Source of the DNA: a virus
Direction: 5' to 3' (one strand)
Length of the DNA stretch: 43,148 nucleotides
Virus record (IMG/VR): IMGVR_UViG_3300035698_033352
Coordinates: 1-43,148 of that record
Of this stretch, positions 34,798-41,113 are shown piece by piece. The first letter of the stretch is position 1. Each line of letters begins with the position of its first letter. Both the position numbers and the translations under genes were made by a program. Under the pieces are notes generated by a model, which ran no database searches, was not told the origin of the DNA, and saw only the letters and a list, made by a program, of their open reading frames with translations.

Positions 34798-35508
34798 CTA
34801 TGAGTAGTGCTTTCTTAATACATCGGGAGTGATCCCGTAGTCGATCAAAACTGGTATTTGTTTCCCACCTCGACTGACCACACCCCAGGAACTCGGCCGA
34901 CCCATATCCCCAGCTGACATGTCGTGGTTAGCAATCATCCCCATGATGTCATTGAACATTTCACTTTCGTAGACTTGCTCAAGAATTTCTTTGCTTACGT
35001 TTGGTTCTATGCTAGGGTGAGTTCGTCCACCCCTAAGACGTTTCCGAATTTGAAATGTGAGAACGTCATACCAGTCAAAGAAGCTAATCTGGATACCAGT
35101 TAACTTTGGCCATAAGCTTGTTTTTTTGAGCCGCTCAGCTCTCTCCATTTCAAGCCATGTGCTATCGTCGTCGAAGTCGTAAACTTTAGCGATGTGCTCA
35201 TAGCCAATTTTTCCAGCATCTATCTCAACGTCGTTTTGTGCTACGCCTTTTTCATTGAGCGCTACCTTAAGAACCGTGTCACCATCGACAGGAAACACGA
35301 TTCGTGCTGAACCTTTGCCAAGTTTTTTACCGAAGTGTCGTTGGAGGTAGCGAGTTTTTCCAGCCATACCACGATAGCCTTTTAACTCCTCGAATGAGAA
35401 GGATTCTGGGTATTCAGCTTCATCGAGCCAGATTTCATTAAGCGAAGCTCTAGACGCTTCCTCCAGAGCTTCTTTGACTAAATTGTTGATAATTGATTGC
35501 AGTTTCAT
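34798..35508 (-). CDS. Protein-kinase-like protein with putative capsid-targeting N-terminus
   Basis: A 236-residue protein. Residues 62-70 (KLGKGSARI) look like a glycine-rich loop, Lys81 in TVLKVAL like the ATP-binding lysine, WLEMERAE (118-125) like the hinge, and IANHDMSAGDMGRPSSWGVV (192-211) with VLIDYG (220-225) like the catalytic loop and the D-F/Y-G metal site. The spacing is short, so it is a minimal or divergent kinase fold. The N-terminus (MKLQSIINNLVKEALEEASR then ASLNE) ends in L-N-E at 23-25. The ATG at 35508 overlaps the upstream stop (ATGA) and is preferred over a longer frame from 35535. Activity is unproven. Confidence 0.7.
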   Translation of the reverse strand: MKLQSIINNLVKEALEEASRASLNEIWLDEAEYPESFSFEELKGYRGMAGKTRYLQRHFGKKLGKGSARIVFPVDGDTVLKVALNEKGVAQNDVEIDAGKIGYEHIAKVYDFDDDSTWLEMERAERLKKTSLWPKLTGIQISFFDWYDVLTFQIRKRLRGGRTHPSIEPNVSKEILEQVYESEMFNDIMGMIANHDMSAGDMGRPSSWGVVSRGGKQIPVLIDYGITPDVLRKHYS

Positions 35509-35933
35509 CGGTATAGTCTCTCTTCGCTTTGCCATCTATCAGCTTCAGCTGTACCCATCGCACGGACAACCAGTGTAGTGTATGCACGTGGGTCTCCCTT
35601 ACCGAGGGTTAGTTGTTCAAGCGCTGACAGCATATTTGATGCAGCTGGAAAGACCGAGTACGGTTGCACAAGTGGTCGAAGGCCTATGATGCATTCATCA
35701 GCGTGATAACCATATGGCTGTACTTCTTCGCCCTCGTAAGTCGAATCAATCTCATCCAGGAGAACCGAAGCAATGTGGTCCCACATTCCACCATTTGTGG
35801 AGCCTTCCTCTTCGACAGTAGCGTCGTCATAGGAAATTTCCGAGAGAGTCTCGGCAGCCAGAGCACGAACAAGTTGTTCCATGCTATAATGCATTGGGTC
35901 TGAGTGATGCATGCCTTTAAGTAGGCATTTCAT
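35505..35933 (-). CDS. Small protein of unknown function, possible capsid-targeting N-terminus
   Basis: A frame of up to 142 residues. The longest start is at 35933; methionines at 35912, 35894 and 35882 are alternatives. From the last (MEQLVRALAAETLSEISYDD) the protein would begin with a short amphipathic helix ending L-S-E at 13-15, like its neighbours, so 35882 may be the real start. The rest is acidic with GKGDPRAYTTLVVRAMG near the end and no known motif. It is coupled to the kinase-like gene by an ATGA overlap. Confidence 0.6.
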   Translation of the reverse strand: MKCLLKGMHHSDPMHYSMEQLVRALAAETLSEISYDDATVEEEGSTNGGMWDHIASVLLDEIDSTYEGEEVQPYGYHADECIIGLRPLVQPYSVFPAASNMLSALEQLTLGKGDPRAYTTLVVRAMGTAEADRWQSEERLYR

Positions 35934-35962
35934 AAGCTTGGCTGACAGGCCATGCGACAGAT

Positions 35963-36005
35963 TTAGAAAAACGCAATGGAATTTAGAAATGTACGCTTAG
36001 AAAAA
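35963..36005. repeat. Three TTAGAAA direct repeats in a divergent region
   Basis: TTAGAAA occurs at 35963, 35983 and 35997, spaced 20 and 14 bases, in the 122-base divergent gap between the minus-strand small-protein run and the plus-strand membrane protein/actin-like pair. A TATACT (36007-36012) follows directly, which could be a -10 box, although no good -35 is seen. Iterons upstream of an actin-like gene recall the parC site of ParM systems; that parallel is inference. Confidence 0.35.
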
Positions 36006-36015
36006 GTATACTAAC

Positions 36016-36042
36016 AAAGAAAGATGCAGTGCATCTTTCTTT
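36016..36042. promoter_or_regulatory. Perfect 13-bp inverted repeat
   Basis: AAAGAAAGATGCA (36016-36028), a single centre G, then TGCATCTTTCTTT (36030-36042), with no mismatch. It lies between the repeats and the ATG of the membrane protein at 36056. As RNA it would form a 12-bp stem with a three-base loop; as DNA it could be an operator. A GTG start at 36029 that would extend the membrane protein falls at its centre, which makes that start unlikely. Confidence 0.6.
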
Positions 36043-36055
36043 CAATAACACAGTC

Positions 36056-36385
36056 ATGCTCATACTAGAAATTGTAATTGGGATCATACTTTTTATCGTT
36101 GGTTATATCCTTGGTCGACTCAACTTACTGCAAAGAAACTTGCAAAGACCTAACGACCTACAGCGTTTAGACAAAACAGGGCGTGTATCTGAATGGAAGG
36201 TAAGCTCTGTGAAGCAACACAAACCAACAAGGACTATCAATATTGATGAGAGTAAGTTTGTTACAGATGTCAGCACAGATTCATTCACATCGAAACATAA
36301 GAGCTTAGGAAAGAAAACAGTGTCACAAGATAGTGGTATAGGAGCTTCAGTCTCTAAACTGAAGAATCTCAAGGAGAGAAAATAA
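36056..36385 (+). CDS. Membrane-anchored protein preceding the actin-like ATPase
   Basis: A 109-residue protein. Residues 1-21 form one transmembrane helix (MLILEIVIGIILFIVGYILG) followed by RLNLLQRNLQ, so the positive side suggests a cytoplasmic C-terminal tail. The tail (about 30-109) is polar, basic and Ser/Lys-rich, ending SKLKNLKERK, without a domain. It lies 25 bases before the actin-like gene, read the same way, so it could anchor or recruit the filament to the membrane; that is inference. The ATG at 36056 is chosen over GTG 36029. Confidence 0.7.
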   Translation: MLILEIVIGIILFIVGYILGRLNLLQRNLQRPNDLQRLDKTGRVSEWKVSSVKQHKPTRTINIDESKFVTDVSTDSFTSKHKSLGKKTVSQDSGIGASVSKLKNLKERK

Positions 36386-36410
36386 TGATCAAAACAAACA
36401 AGGTGACACA

Positions 36411-38531
36411 ATGACGGTTGGGTTGGACGTGGGAACGTCATTTGTAGTAAAGGCTTCTGAGGGCAAAGAAGAAGGAAGTGTGGAGTTCAAGGACTTCCGT
36501 GATGCGTTCTATGTAATCAAGCCAAGCACACCCATAGCCACCAAAATGATTGAAAAGGGCCTCAAGGACAAAATTTTTGTCAAGGATGAGGAGGATGGTT
36601 CATTCATCCTACTTGGTATGGATGCAATCGAAAAAGCTGTTGAGCGTAACGACTCCGCAAAGCGCCCAATGTACCGTGGAGTTGTCTCTGCGAAAGAGAA
36701 GCATGCCCGCAAAGTACTCTCTTATATCCTAAAAGAGGTAGTAGGCAAAGCCAAGAAGAAGAATGAGAAGCTCGTCTTCTGTATCCCAGCACAACCAATT
36801 GACCAAGAGGATGATGAGTTCGATGTAGGCTACCACGAGGATGTTGTCACAAAGATTCTACTGGAACAAGGTTATCAGGCCCGTGCAATCAATGAGGCAG
36901 AAGCTCTCTGCTATTCGGAGCTTGAAAATGATGACTATACAGGAGTTGCGCTCTCCTGCCTTGTTCCTGGCACCAAAATTTACACAAGAAAAGGAATCAC
37001 AAACATAGAAGATGTACAAAAGGGTGATGAGGTTTTTACCCACAAAGGCAGGTGGCGCCAAGTAAACAATGTAGTTACCAAACAGTTTGAAGGAGTATCT
37101 ACAAGTGTAAAATTGCAAGGGTATTCAAACGACTTCGAGGATTATAAATTTGTTGATAACCACGAACTTTATGTGAAAAGAGATAACCGCTGGCAGTGGG
37201 TTGGATGTGAAGAACTTGCAGTCGGAGAAATTGTTGGAGAGCGTATTGCGAAACGAAATCGTTTCGGCAAAGGGCAACCAGGAATAACGTTGTGTGAACG
37301 CAAAACAAATTCAAGTGATTATACCAAAACACGTGTTTCGTGTTCACCGAACGTTCAACGGCTTGTCGGGTATTTTCTAGGCGACGGGAGTGTCAATCTG
37401 TCCGAATCATGTGTGCAATTTGATTTTGGCATTGCCGAAAAAGCTAATATTCAAGATGTGCAAGAAATTCTTGCAAGGAATTTCAATAAAGCTTGTACGG
37501 TAATTCCAAAAGGCGACGGCTGTTTGCGAATTAAGTGTTATTCTAAAGGGTTAGCAAACTGGTTCTCAGGTCACCTATACAACGACAACAAAGAAAAATA
37601 TTTTCCATGGGACTTGTCCAGACTTTCGAAGTCTGAATGTGCCAATCTTTTAGCTGGTTTGGTTCGTTCAGACGGCCATTTCGAAAATGTTGGATTTCGT
37701 TTCAGTAACACCAATACACACCTCATTTGGCTTGCACGACAGCTGTGTGCTCGGCTTGGATTTGCGGCTGCAACAAATTACAGAGAACCACGACCAGGCG
37801 GTATTGTCGACGATAGACAAATTTCAGGAAAGAAACGAGAGTGGGTAGTTTCAGTTTCTGGTAAAATGAGTTCCGTTTCAATGGTTGAATATATCAAAAA
37901 TGTGACATGTGAAACTAGTAAAACGACAGAACGCATTTTCCTCGACGACGGCTTTATCTGCTCACGGGTCCAGGATATTAGACATGAGGAATATTGCGGG
38001 GCCGTTTACGACCTTCAGGTAGAAGAAGACCACTCTTTTTCTGGCCCATTTCTCACAATCCACAACTGCGGGGCAGGAATGCAAAATGTATGCGTGATGC
38101 TAAATGGTGAACCTGTTATGAAATTCAGTGTTGCAAAATCGGGTGATTGGATCGACCGAATGGCGTCTATAGCTACTGGTGAATCAGACTCGGTTGTACA
38201 GGCTGAAAAAGAACATGGAAAATTTACGGTTGGTGTTGCCAACGAAAATCCCGTACTAGATGCAGTTCAAGCTTACTATGTAAGGTTAATTGATTACGTT
38301 GTGCAAAACTTAGTTTTGCATTTTAAGGAATCAAATTCTCTTCCTAAGTTTTCAAAACCTTTGTCATTCGTGGTCGCTGGGGGCACATCGAAAGCAGATG
38401 GGTTTGTTGAAATTCTTGAGCAAAAATTGCTTGAACACGGATTCCCGTTAGAAATTTCTGAAGTCCGCCATGCTTCCGATCCATTGCATAGCGTCGCAAA
38501 AGGCTGTTTAATAGCGGCCCAGGTTTTTTGA
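36411..38531 (+). CDS. Actin-like (ParM/MreB-type) ATPase interrupted by an intein
   Basis: A 706-residue precursor. The N-terminal extein (1-182) starts TVGLDVGTSFVVKAS, the phosphate-1 loop of the actin/Hsp70 fold. EAEALCYSE near 165-173 is a family-like helix. The C-terminal extein (553-706) begins CGAGMQNVCVML, the phosphate-2 loop, and contains VVAGGTSKADGF (adenosine loop) and DPLHSVAKGCLIAAQVF. Spliced, the protein would be 336 residues, the size of a bare actin-like core. It would polymerise with ATP and might position phage DNA or machinery. A coupled frame follows immediately (see 38528). The ATG follows AAGGTG. Confidence 0.88.
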   Translation: MTVGLDVGTSFVVKASEGKEEGSVEFKDFRDAFYVIKPSTPIATKMIEKGLKDKIFVKDEEDGSFILLGMDAIEKAVERNDSAKRPMYRGVVSAKEKHARKVLSYILKEVVGKAKKKNEKLVFCIPAQPIDQEDDEFDVGYHEDVVTKILLEQGYQARAINEAEALCYSELENDDYTGVALSCLVPGTKIYTRKGITNIEDVQKGDEVFTHKGRWRQVNNVVTKQFEGVSTSVKLQGYSNDFEDYKFVDNHELYVKRDNRWQWVGCEELAVGEIVGERIAKRNRFGKGQPGITLCERKTNSSDYTKTRVSCSPNVQRLVGYFLGDGSVNLSESCVQFDFGIAEKANIQDVQEILARNFNKACTVIPKGDGCLRIKCYSKGLANWFSGHLYNDNKEKYFPWDLSRLSKSECANLLAGLVRSDGHFENVGFRFSNTNTHLIWLARQLCARLGFAAATNYREPRPGGIVDDRQISGKKREWVVSVSGKMSSVSMVEYIKNVTCETSKTTERIFLDDGFICSRVQDIRHEEYCGAVYDLQVEEDHSFSGPFLTIHNCGAGMQNVCVMLNGEPVMKFSVAKSGDWIDRMASIATGESDSVVQAEKEHGKFTVGVANENPVLDAVQAYYVRLIDYVVQNLVLHFKESNSLPKFSKPLSFVVAGGTSKADGFVEILEQKLLEHGFPLEISEVRHASDPLHSVAKGCLIAAQVF
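36957..38066 (+). mobile_element. Intein with LAGLIDADG homing endonuclease
   Basis: In-frame insertion of 370 residues (183-552 of the precursor). It starts CLVPGTKIYT (block A, Cys1), has VDNHELYVK as the likely block B with His, and ends VYDLQVEEDHSFSG, then LTIHN (blocks F and G) before the +1 Cys. LVGYFLGDGSVNLS and LLAGLVRSDGHF are the two LAGLIDADG segments of a homing endonuclease. All splicing residues are present, so it should be active. It splits the phosphate-2 loop of the actin-like protein exactly before CGAGMQN, a conserved site typical of inteins. Confidence 0.95.
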
Positions 38532-38626
38532 TTGACGCCGAAGAAGACGGGGAAGACGAACAAGTGAAAAAAATACTGCCTCAGCGTGTAACACACGGAG
38601 GCAGCAAAGGCTTTGGCTCGTTTTAA
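38528..38626 (+). CDS. Short acidic frame coupled to, or frameshifted from, the actin-like gene
   Basis: Directly after the actin-like stop (TGA 38529-38531) a 32-codon frame opens in the -1 frame: TTG 38528 overlaps the stop, and the product is acidic, then basic, ending THGGSKGFGSF. Too short for most gene finders. It could be a separate peptide started at TTG, or a C-terminal extension reached by a -1 shift on the run of six T at 38524-38529. No ribosome-binding site is visible. The plausible C-terminus supports a real product; the mode is undecided. Confidence 0.45.
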   Translation: MIDAEEDGEDEQVKKILPQRVTHGGSKGFGSF

Positions 38627-38643
38627 TTCAGCGCCGATGTGCG

Positions 38644-38898
38644 TCAATAGGCGTAGGTGCCATCGAAGTCTTCTAGCTCTTTAGCTAGGACATCTTTGGG
38701 AATATCATGCATGTCCGAAACATGGTCTAAGGAATATTCGTAATCTTCACCACGTCTGTACACCATGGAATACAAATATTTCAAAGCGTGGTATAGATCC
38801 TGTTTGTCCCAACTCGTCTCTTCTTGCTGTTCCCTGAACATAGCTCGAACTTCTTTTACTATTAAAGCTCGCAGCTCTGATTTCAATATCTTAATCAT
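38644..38898 (-). CDS. Small protein with amphipathic targeting-like N-terminus
   Basis: An 84-residue protein beginning MIKILKSELRALIVKEVRAM, with AGGGGG seven bases upstream, so this ATG is preferred over an ATG at 39021 that would add 41 residues of unclear character. The first 20 residues are a basic amphipathic helix like those of its neighbours, but the residue before the R-E at 22-23 is Phe rather than Leu/Ile. The rest is acidic and aromatic (YSMVYRRGEDYEYSLDHVSD). Function unknown. The 158 bases upstream (38899-39056) show no other gene. Confidence 0.65.
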   Translation of the reverse strand: MIKILKSELRALIVKEVRAMFREQQEETSWDKQDLYHALKYLYSMVYRRGEDYEYSLDHVSDMHDIPKDVLAKELEDFDGTYAY

Positions 38899-39056
38899 AT
38901 TTCCCCCTGTTAGACTTCCTTCTAAGTTGTAGCTGTGCTTAAATAGAAAACATGACCTTATTCTGTTTTTTGCATCCAGAAGTTTTTTCAAACCCAAAGC
39001 TTGCTCGGCTCGCTTGTCCATCTCCCTAGTATCGCTACCAAAGCGTATGCACTGGG

Positions 39057-39209
39057 CTAAAGCGTTTTAAACCCACCCGAGGATTCTGGGACTGCCATCT
39101 CTTTAAAGACATTGGCAACCACCTTCGCAATGACCGACTCCAGGAAGTGAGTATCAAAAGACTTGATACTCACACGCCTGGCAGGCTTGTATTTTACTGG
39201 TTCAATCAC
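39057..39209 (-). CDS. Small 50-residue protein (GTG start)
   Basis: A frame of 50 codons plus stop. From GTG 39209 the product begins VIEPVKYKPARRVSIKSFDT and ends VPESSGGFKTL. GTG 39218 would add three residues. The upstream DUF6356-like gene ends at 39202, so the two overlap by 8 bases (GTGATTGA). Composition (basic, with a helical VIAKVVANVFKEM) is protein-like. An 11-bp inverted repeat (39147-39173) lies inside the frame, so it is likely coding rather than a terminator. No clear ribosome-binding site. Confidence 0.5.
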   Translation of the reverse strand: MIEPVKYKPARRVSIKSFDTHFLESVIAKVVANVFKEMAVPESSGGFKTL

Positions 39210-39420
39210 GGCAATCACATTTTTTTATCAGGAAGTCTCTCGTGGACTTTGTATCAAATGGACACGGTGGGCAGATAAAGGGAAACACGGCGTGCAAAAC
39301 TAACCATATCGATGATAAAAAAAGGTGCACCGAAACACGCAGGGCGAACTTCGCATGTTGGAAGTAGGTCTCACCCTGGCTGGCTGGATGTTTATTAAAT
39401 AAGTTAGTGAGCCAACTCAT
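39202..39420 (-). CDS. DUF6356-like small membrane protein
   Basis: A 72-residue protein that begins MSWLTNLFNKHPASQGETYF. The motif H-P-A-S-x-G-E-T-Y-F and the hydrophobic helix LFLSSIWLVLHAVFPFIC that follows match DUF6356-like proteins, which are small, one-helix and common in Alphaproteobacteria as I remember the family. FDTKSTRDFL near the end fits their C-terminal part. Two cysteines lie just beyond the helix (ICPPCPF). It overlaps the upstream gene by ATGA. Its role is unknown; it may have come from a host. Confidence 0.65.
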   Translation of the reverse strand: MSWLTNLFNKHPASQGETYFQHAKFALRVSVHLFLSSIWLVLHAVFPFICPPCPFDTKSTRDFLIKKCDCRD

Positions 39421-39953
39421 CTATTGAGTTTCTCGTCCCATTCAGATTCGATGTCAGCATATTTGTCAAGTTCGTCACCGCCTTCATCTCTGGGTTCGGC
39501 TTCGTCGACGATTTCGACCTCACCTTCCCAGGGGTCAGCATCATCCCAGAATTCGTTTCCTGCTCCATCCAAAAGACGTTGGGTGGCAGCTTCAATTTCT
39601 TCTATGGACATCTCATCGTAATTCATATGACGAGGCCTTGTGCCGTAAGTCTCCTTGAAACTATCTCGATGGTCAGCGATGGCTAGGTACCTTGCAAGGT
39701 CTTCGCCCGTCTTTACACCGCTCTTATCCCAGTGTTCTGAGTCGTCTGCTAGCCTAAAGCCTGAACCAGACTTCCTAGAGTTGAGTTGTTTGGCATATTC
39801 ACTAGCTGTCTCTGGATAATCTCCAAGTTGCCTATTGAATGCCTCTTCTTCTTCCCGAGCAGGATCCATAGATTCTGGGGAAACATCTCCAAGTTTTTGT
39901 TCCTTAAGGATGCCTGCTAATTTCTGCCAGCGCTCTTTTAGAATCTTAGTCAT
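39417..39953 (-). CDS. Acidic protein with KERWQKLAGIL N-terminus
   Basis: A 178-residue protein beginning MTKILKERWQKLAGILKEQK, one of four copies of this N-terminal segment in the window. L-K-E at 16-18 is a potential prohead-protease site. After residue 25 the chain is very acidic (DPWEGEVEIVDEAEPRDEGG) and mostly disordered, with a helical EIEAATQRLLDGAGNEFW. No enzyme motif. Its ATG is two bases from the stop of the upstream 126-residue gene, so they are likely co-translated. An internal head protein is the inferred role. Confidence 0.75.
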   Translation of the reverse strand: MTKILKERWQKLAGILKEQKLGDVSPESMDPAREEEEAFNRQLGDYPETASEYAKQLNSRKSGSGFRLADDSEHWDKSGVKTGEDLARYLAIADHRDSFKETYGTRPRHMNYDEMSIEEIEAATQRLLDGAGNEFWDDADPWEGEVEIVDEAEPRDEGGDELDKYADIESEWDEKLNR

Positions 39954-39955
39954 GA

Positions 39956-40336
39956 TTAGTTGTCCTTCAAAAAATGCTTGATGTTGTCAATCAATTCAGC
40001 GCTGACTTGTTCGGAGCCTTCGCCAACCCCATGAAACGGCCCTGTCGAAGCTTCTTCAACTACCTTGTGAAGAAGATCCATAGCTTCAGAGAGATCCTCT
40101 TCGGGCAGCCGCCGCCACTCGTCTGGCAAATCGCCATAATCATCGTGTTGCTCTTTTGTTACAGTCGACGTTCCCTCAAATGGGTTTCCGCCCATGATTC
40201 CTGGGCTGACCATACCAAGATTCTGAAAGCCCTCAGAAAGTTCCGCCTTGAGTTTTTTCTTGTCGCCTTCTGCGATGTTGCTGGCATCGGTTGGAACGAT
40301 GCCAGCAAGTTTCTGCCAGCGTTCTTTATTAATCAT
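39956..40336 (-). CDS. Protein with KERWQKLAGI N-terminus
   Basis: A 126-residue protein beginning MINKERWQKLAGIVPTDASN then IAEGD. It shares the KERWQKLAGI core with its neighbours, and I-A-E at 21-23 would be the protease site. The remainder is acidic with helices (EEDLSEAMDLLHKVVEEAST, VSAELIDNIKHFLKD). No domain recognised. It is followed by the related 178-residue protein two bases downstream and preceded by another family member, so three such genes stand in a row. Confidence 0.75.
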   Translation of the reverse strand: MINKERWQKLAGIVPTDASNIAEGDKKKLKAELSEGFQNLGMVSPGIMGGNPFEGTSTVTKEQHDDYGDLPDEWRRLPEEDLSEAMDLLHKVVEEASTGPFHGVGEGSEQVSAELIDNIKHFLKDN

Positions 40337-40340
40337 TTTA

Positions 40341-41054
40341 TTACCATTTCTTGCACGACCAATATCGTGCTTTGTGCTTCGGCCCTGGATTGTCGCAGTT
40401 GTGACGAGCCCTAAATGACTTTCTGCGCTCAGGGTTGTTCTTTTTGATTCGCATATTAGGGTCGCCGAAGTTCACCTTTACGACGTTACCTTTAGGGTTC
40501 TTGACATAGACTTTGAACTTCTTGACGTCACCACGCATAGGTTTGTTTAATTCGACCTTGCGCCCTTGATACTCTGCCTCTTCGAGAGTGCTTTCTTTTG
40601 TGACTTTATTCCAAGACTCCTTGTCTGGGTAATCCGCATCGCCTGGCTTAGCTGGTTTTTCACCACGCTTGCGCTTGGCATGGATGTTATCCCAAAGACC
40701 TTTTTGTTTGCCCTCATCAAGGTCTTCTTCAACCATCTCATCTTCATACGCTTCAACGTGTGCATCCATTTGTTCTTCGACTGGGGATTCGTCCAAGAGA
40801 TAATGTGTTACCACATCAATCATTTCGGCAGCCAGGGTCAATTTACTCTGGACCCATGATTCAAGCTGGGCGTCGTCTGGCATTAGGTCAAGCAAGGTAT
40901 CAGCTTGACTAAAAATCTGTTCTAATTGGCCCTTGGCCATACGACCTTCGTCATCATCTTTTACGTCAATGCGTGACCCAACGAGACTAGGCTCTCGGTC
41001 AACGTCCTCGGTGAGGATGCCAGCAAGTTGTTGCCATCTACGTTTGTTGCTCAT
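40341..41054 (-). CDS. Protein with KRRWQQLAGIL N-terminus and basic C-terminal domain
   Basis: A 237-residue protein beginning MSNKRRWQQLAGILTEDVDR, with L-T-E at 14-16. The ATG at 41054 is chosen over 41126 because it places the shared motif at the N-terminus. The middle is acidic. Residues about 120-150 (LWDNIHAKRKRGEKPAKPGD) and the C-terminal part (VKKFKVYVKNPKGNVVKVNF, then NPERRKSFRARHNCDNPGPK) form a basic domain that I recall from structural or internal proteins of marine phages. It ends CKKW with a Cys in RHNCDN, which could bind metal. Function unknown. Confidence 0.75.
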   Translation of the reverse strand: MSNKRRWQQLAGILTEDVDREPSLVGSRIDVKDDDEGRMAKGQLEQIFSQADTLLDLMPDDAQLESWVQSKLTLAAEMIDVVTHYLLDESPVEEQMDAHVEAYEDEMVEEDLDEGKQKGLWDNIHAKRKRGEKPAKPGDADYPDKESWNKVTKESTLEEAEYQGRKVELNKPMRGDVKKFKVYVKNPKGNVVKVNFGDPNMRIKKNNPERRKSFRARHNCDNPGPKHKARYWSCKKW

Positions 41055-41113
41055 ATAAACCCAGCCATAAATAGTAAAAGCACACCAGTTTTTCTTCAAT
41101 TGAGTTTGCAGAA

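Noticed and set aside
36029-36055. GTG start extending the membrane protein
   Set aside because: The GTG lies at the centre of the perfect inverted repeat and the added residues are polar ahead of the membrane helix; ATG 36056 is more natural.
38899-39021. A longer start (ATG 39021) for the 38644 gene
   Set aside because: The ATG at 38898 has a much better spaced AGGGGG site and gives the N-terminal segment shared with neighbouring genes.
39147-39173. An 11-bp inverted repeat with a five-base loop (GTGAGTATCAA/TTGATACTCAC), considered as a terminator
   Set aside because: No T run follows on either strand and it lies inside a plausible 50-residue gene, where it encodes ordinary residues.
39974-40414. 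A 146-codon plus-strand frame
   Set aside because: It is antisense to two genes that carry the shared KERWQKLAGI start, and its composition is unlike a phage protein.
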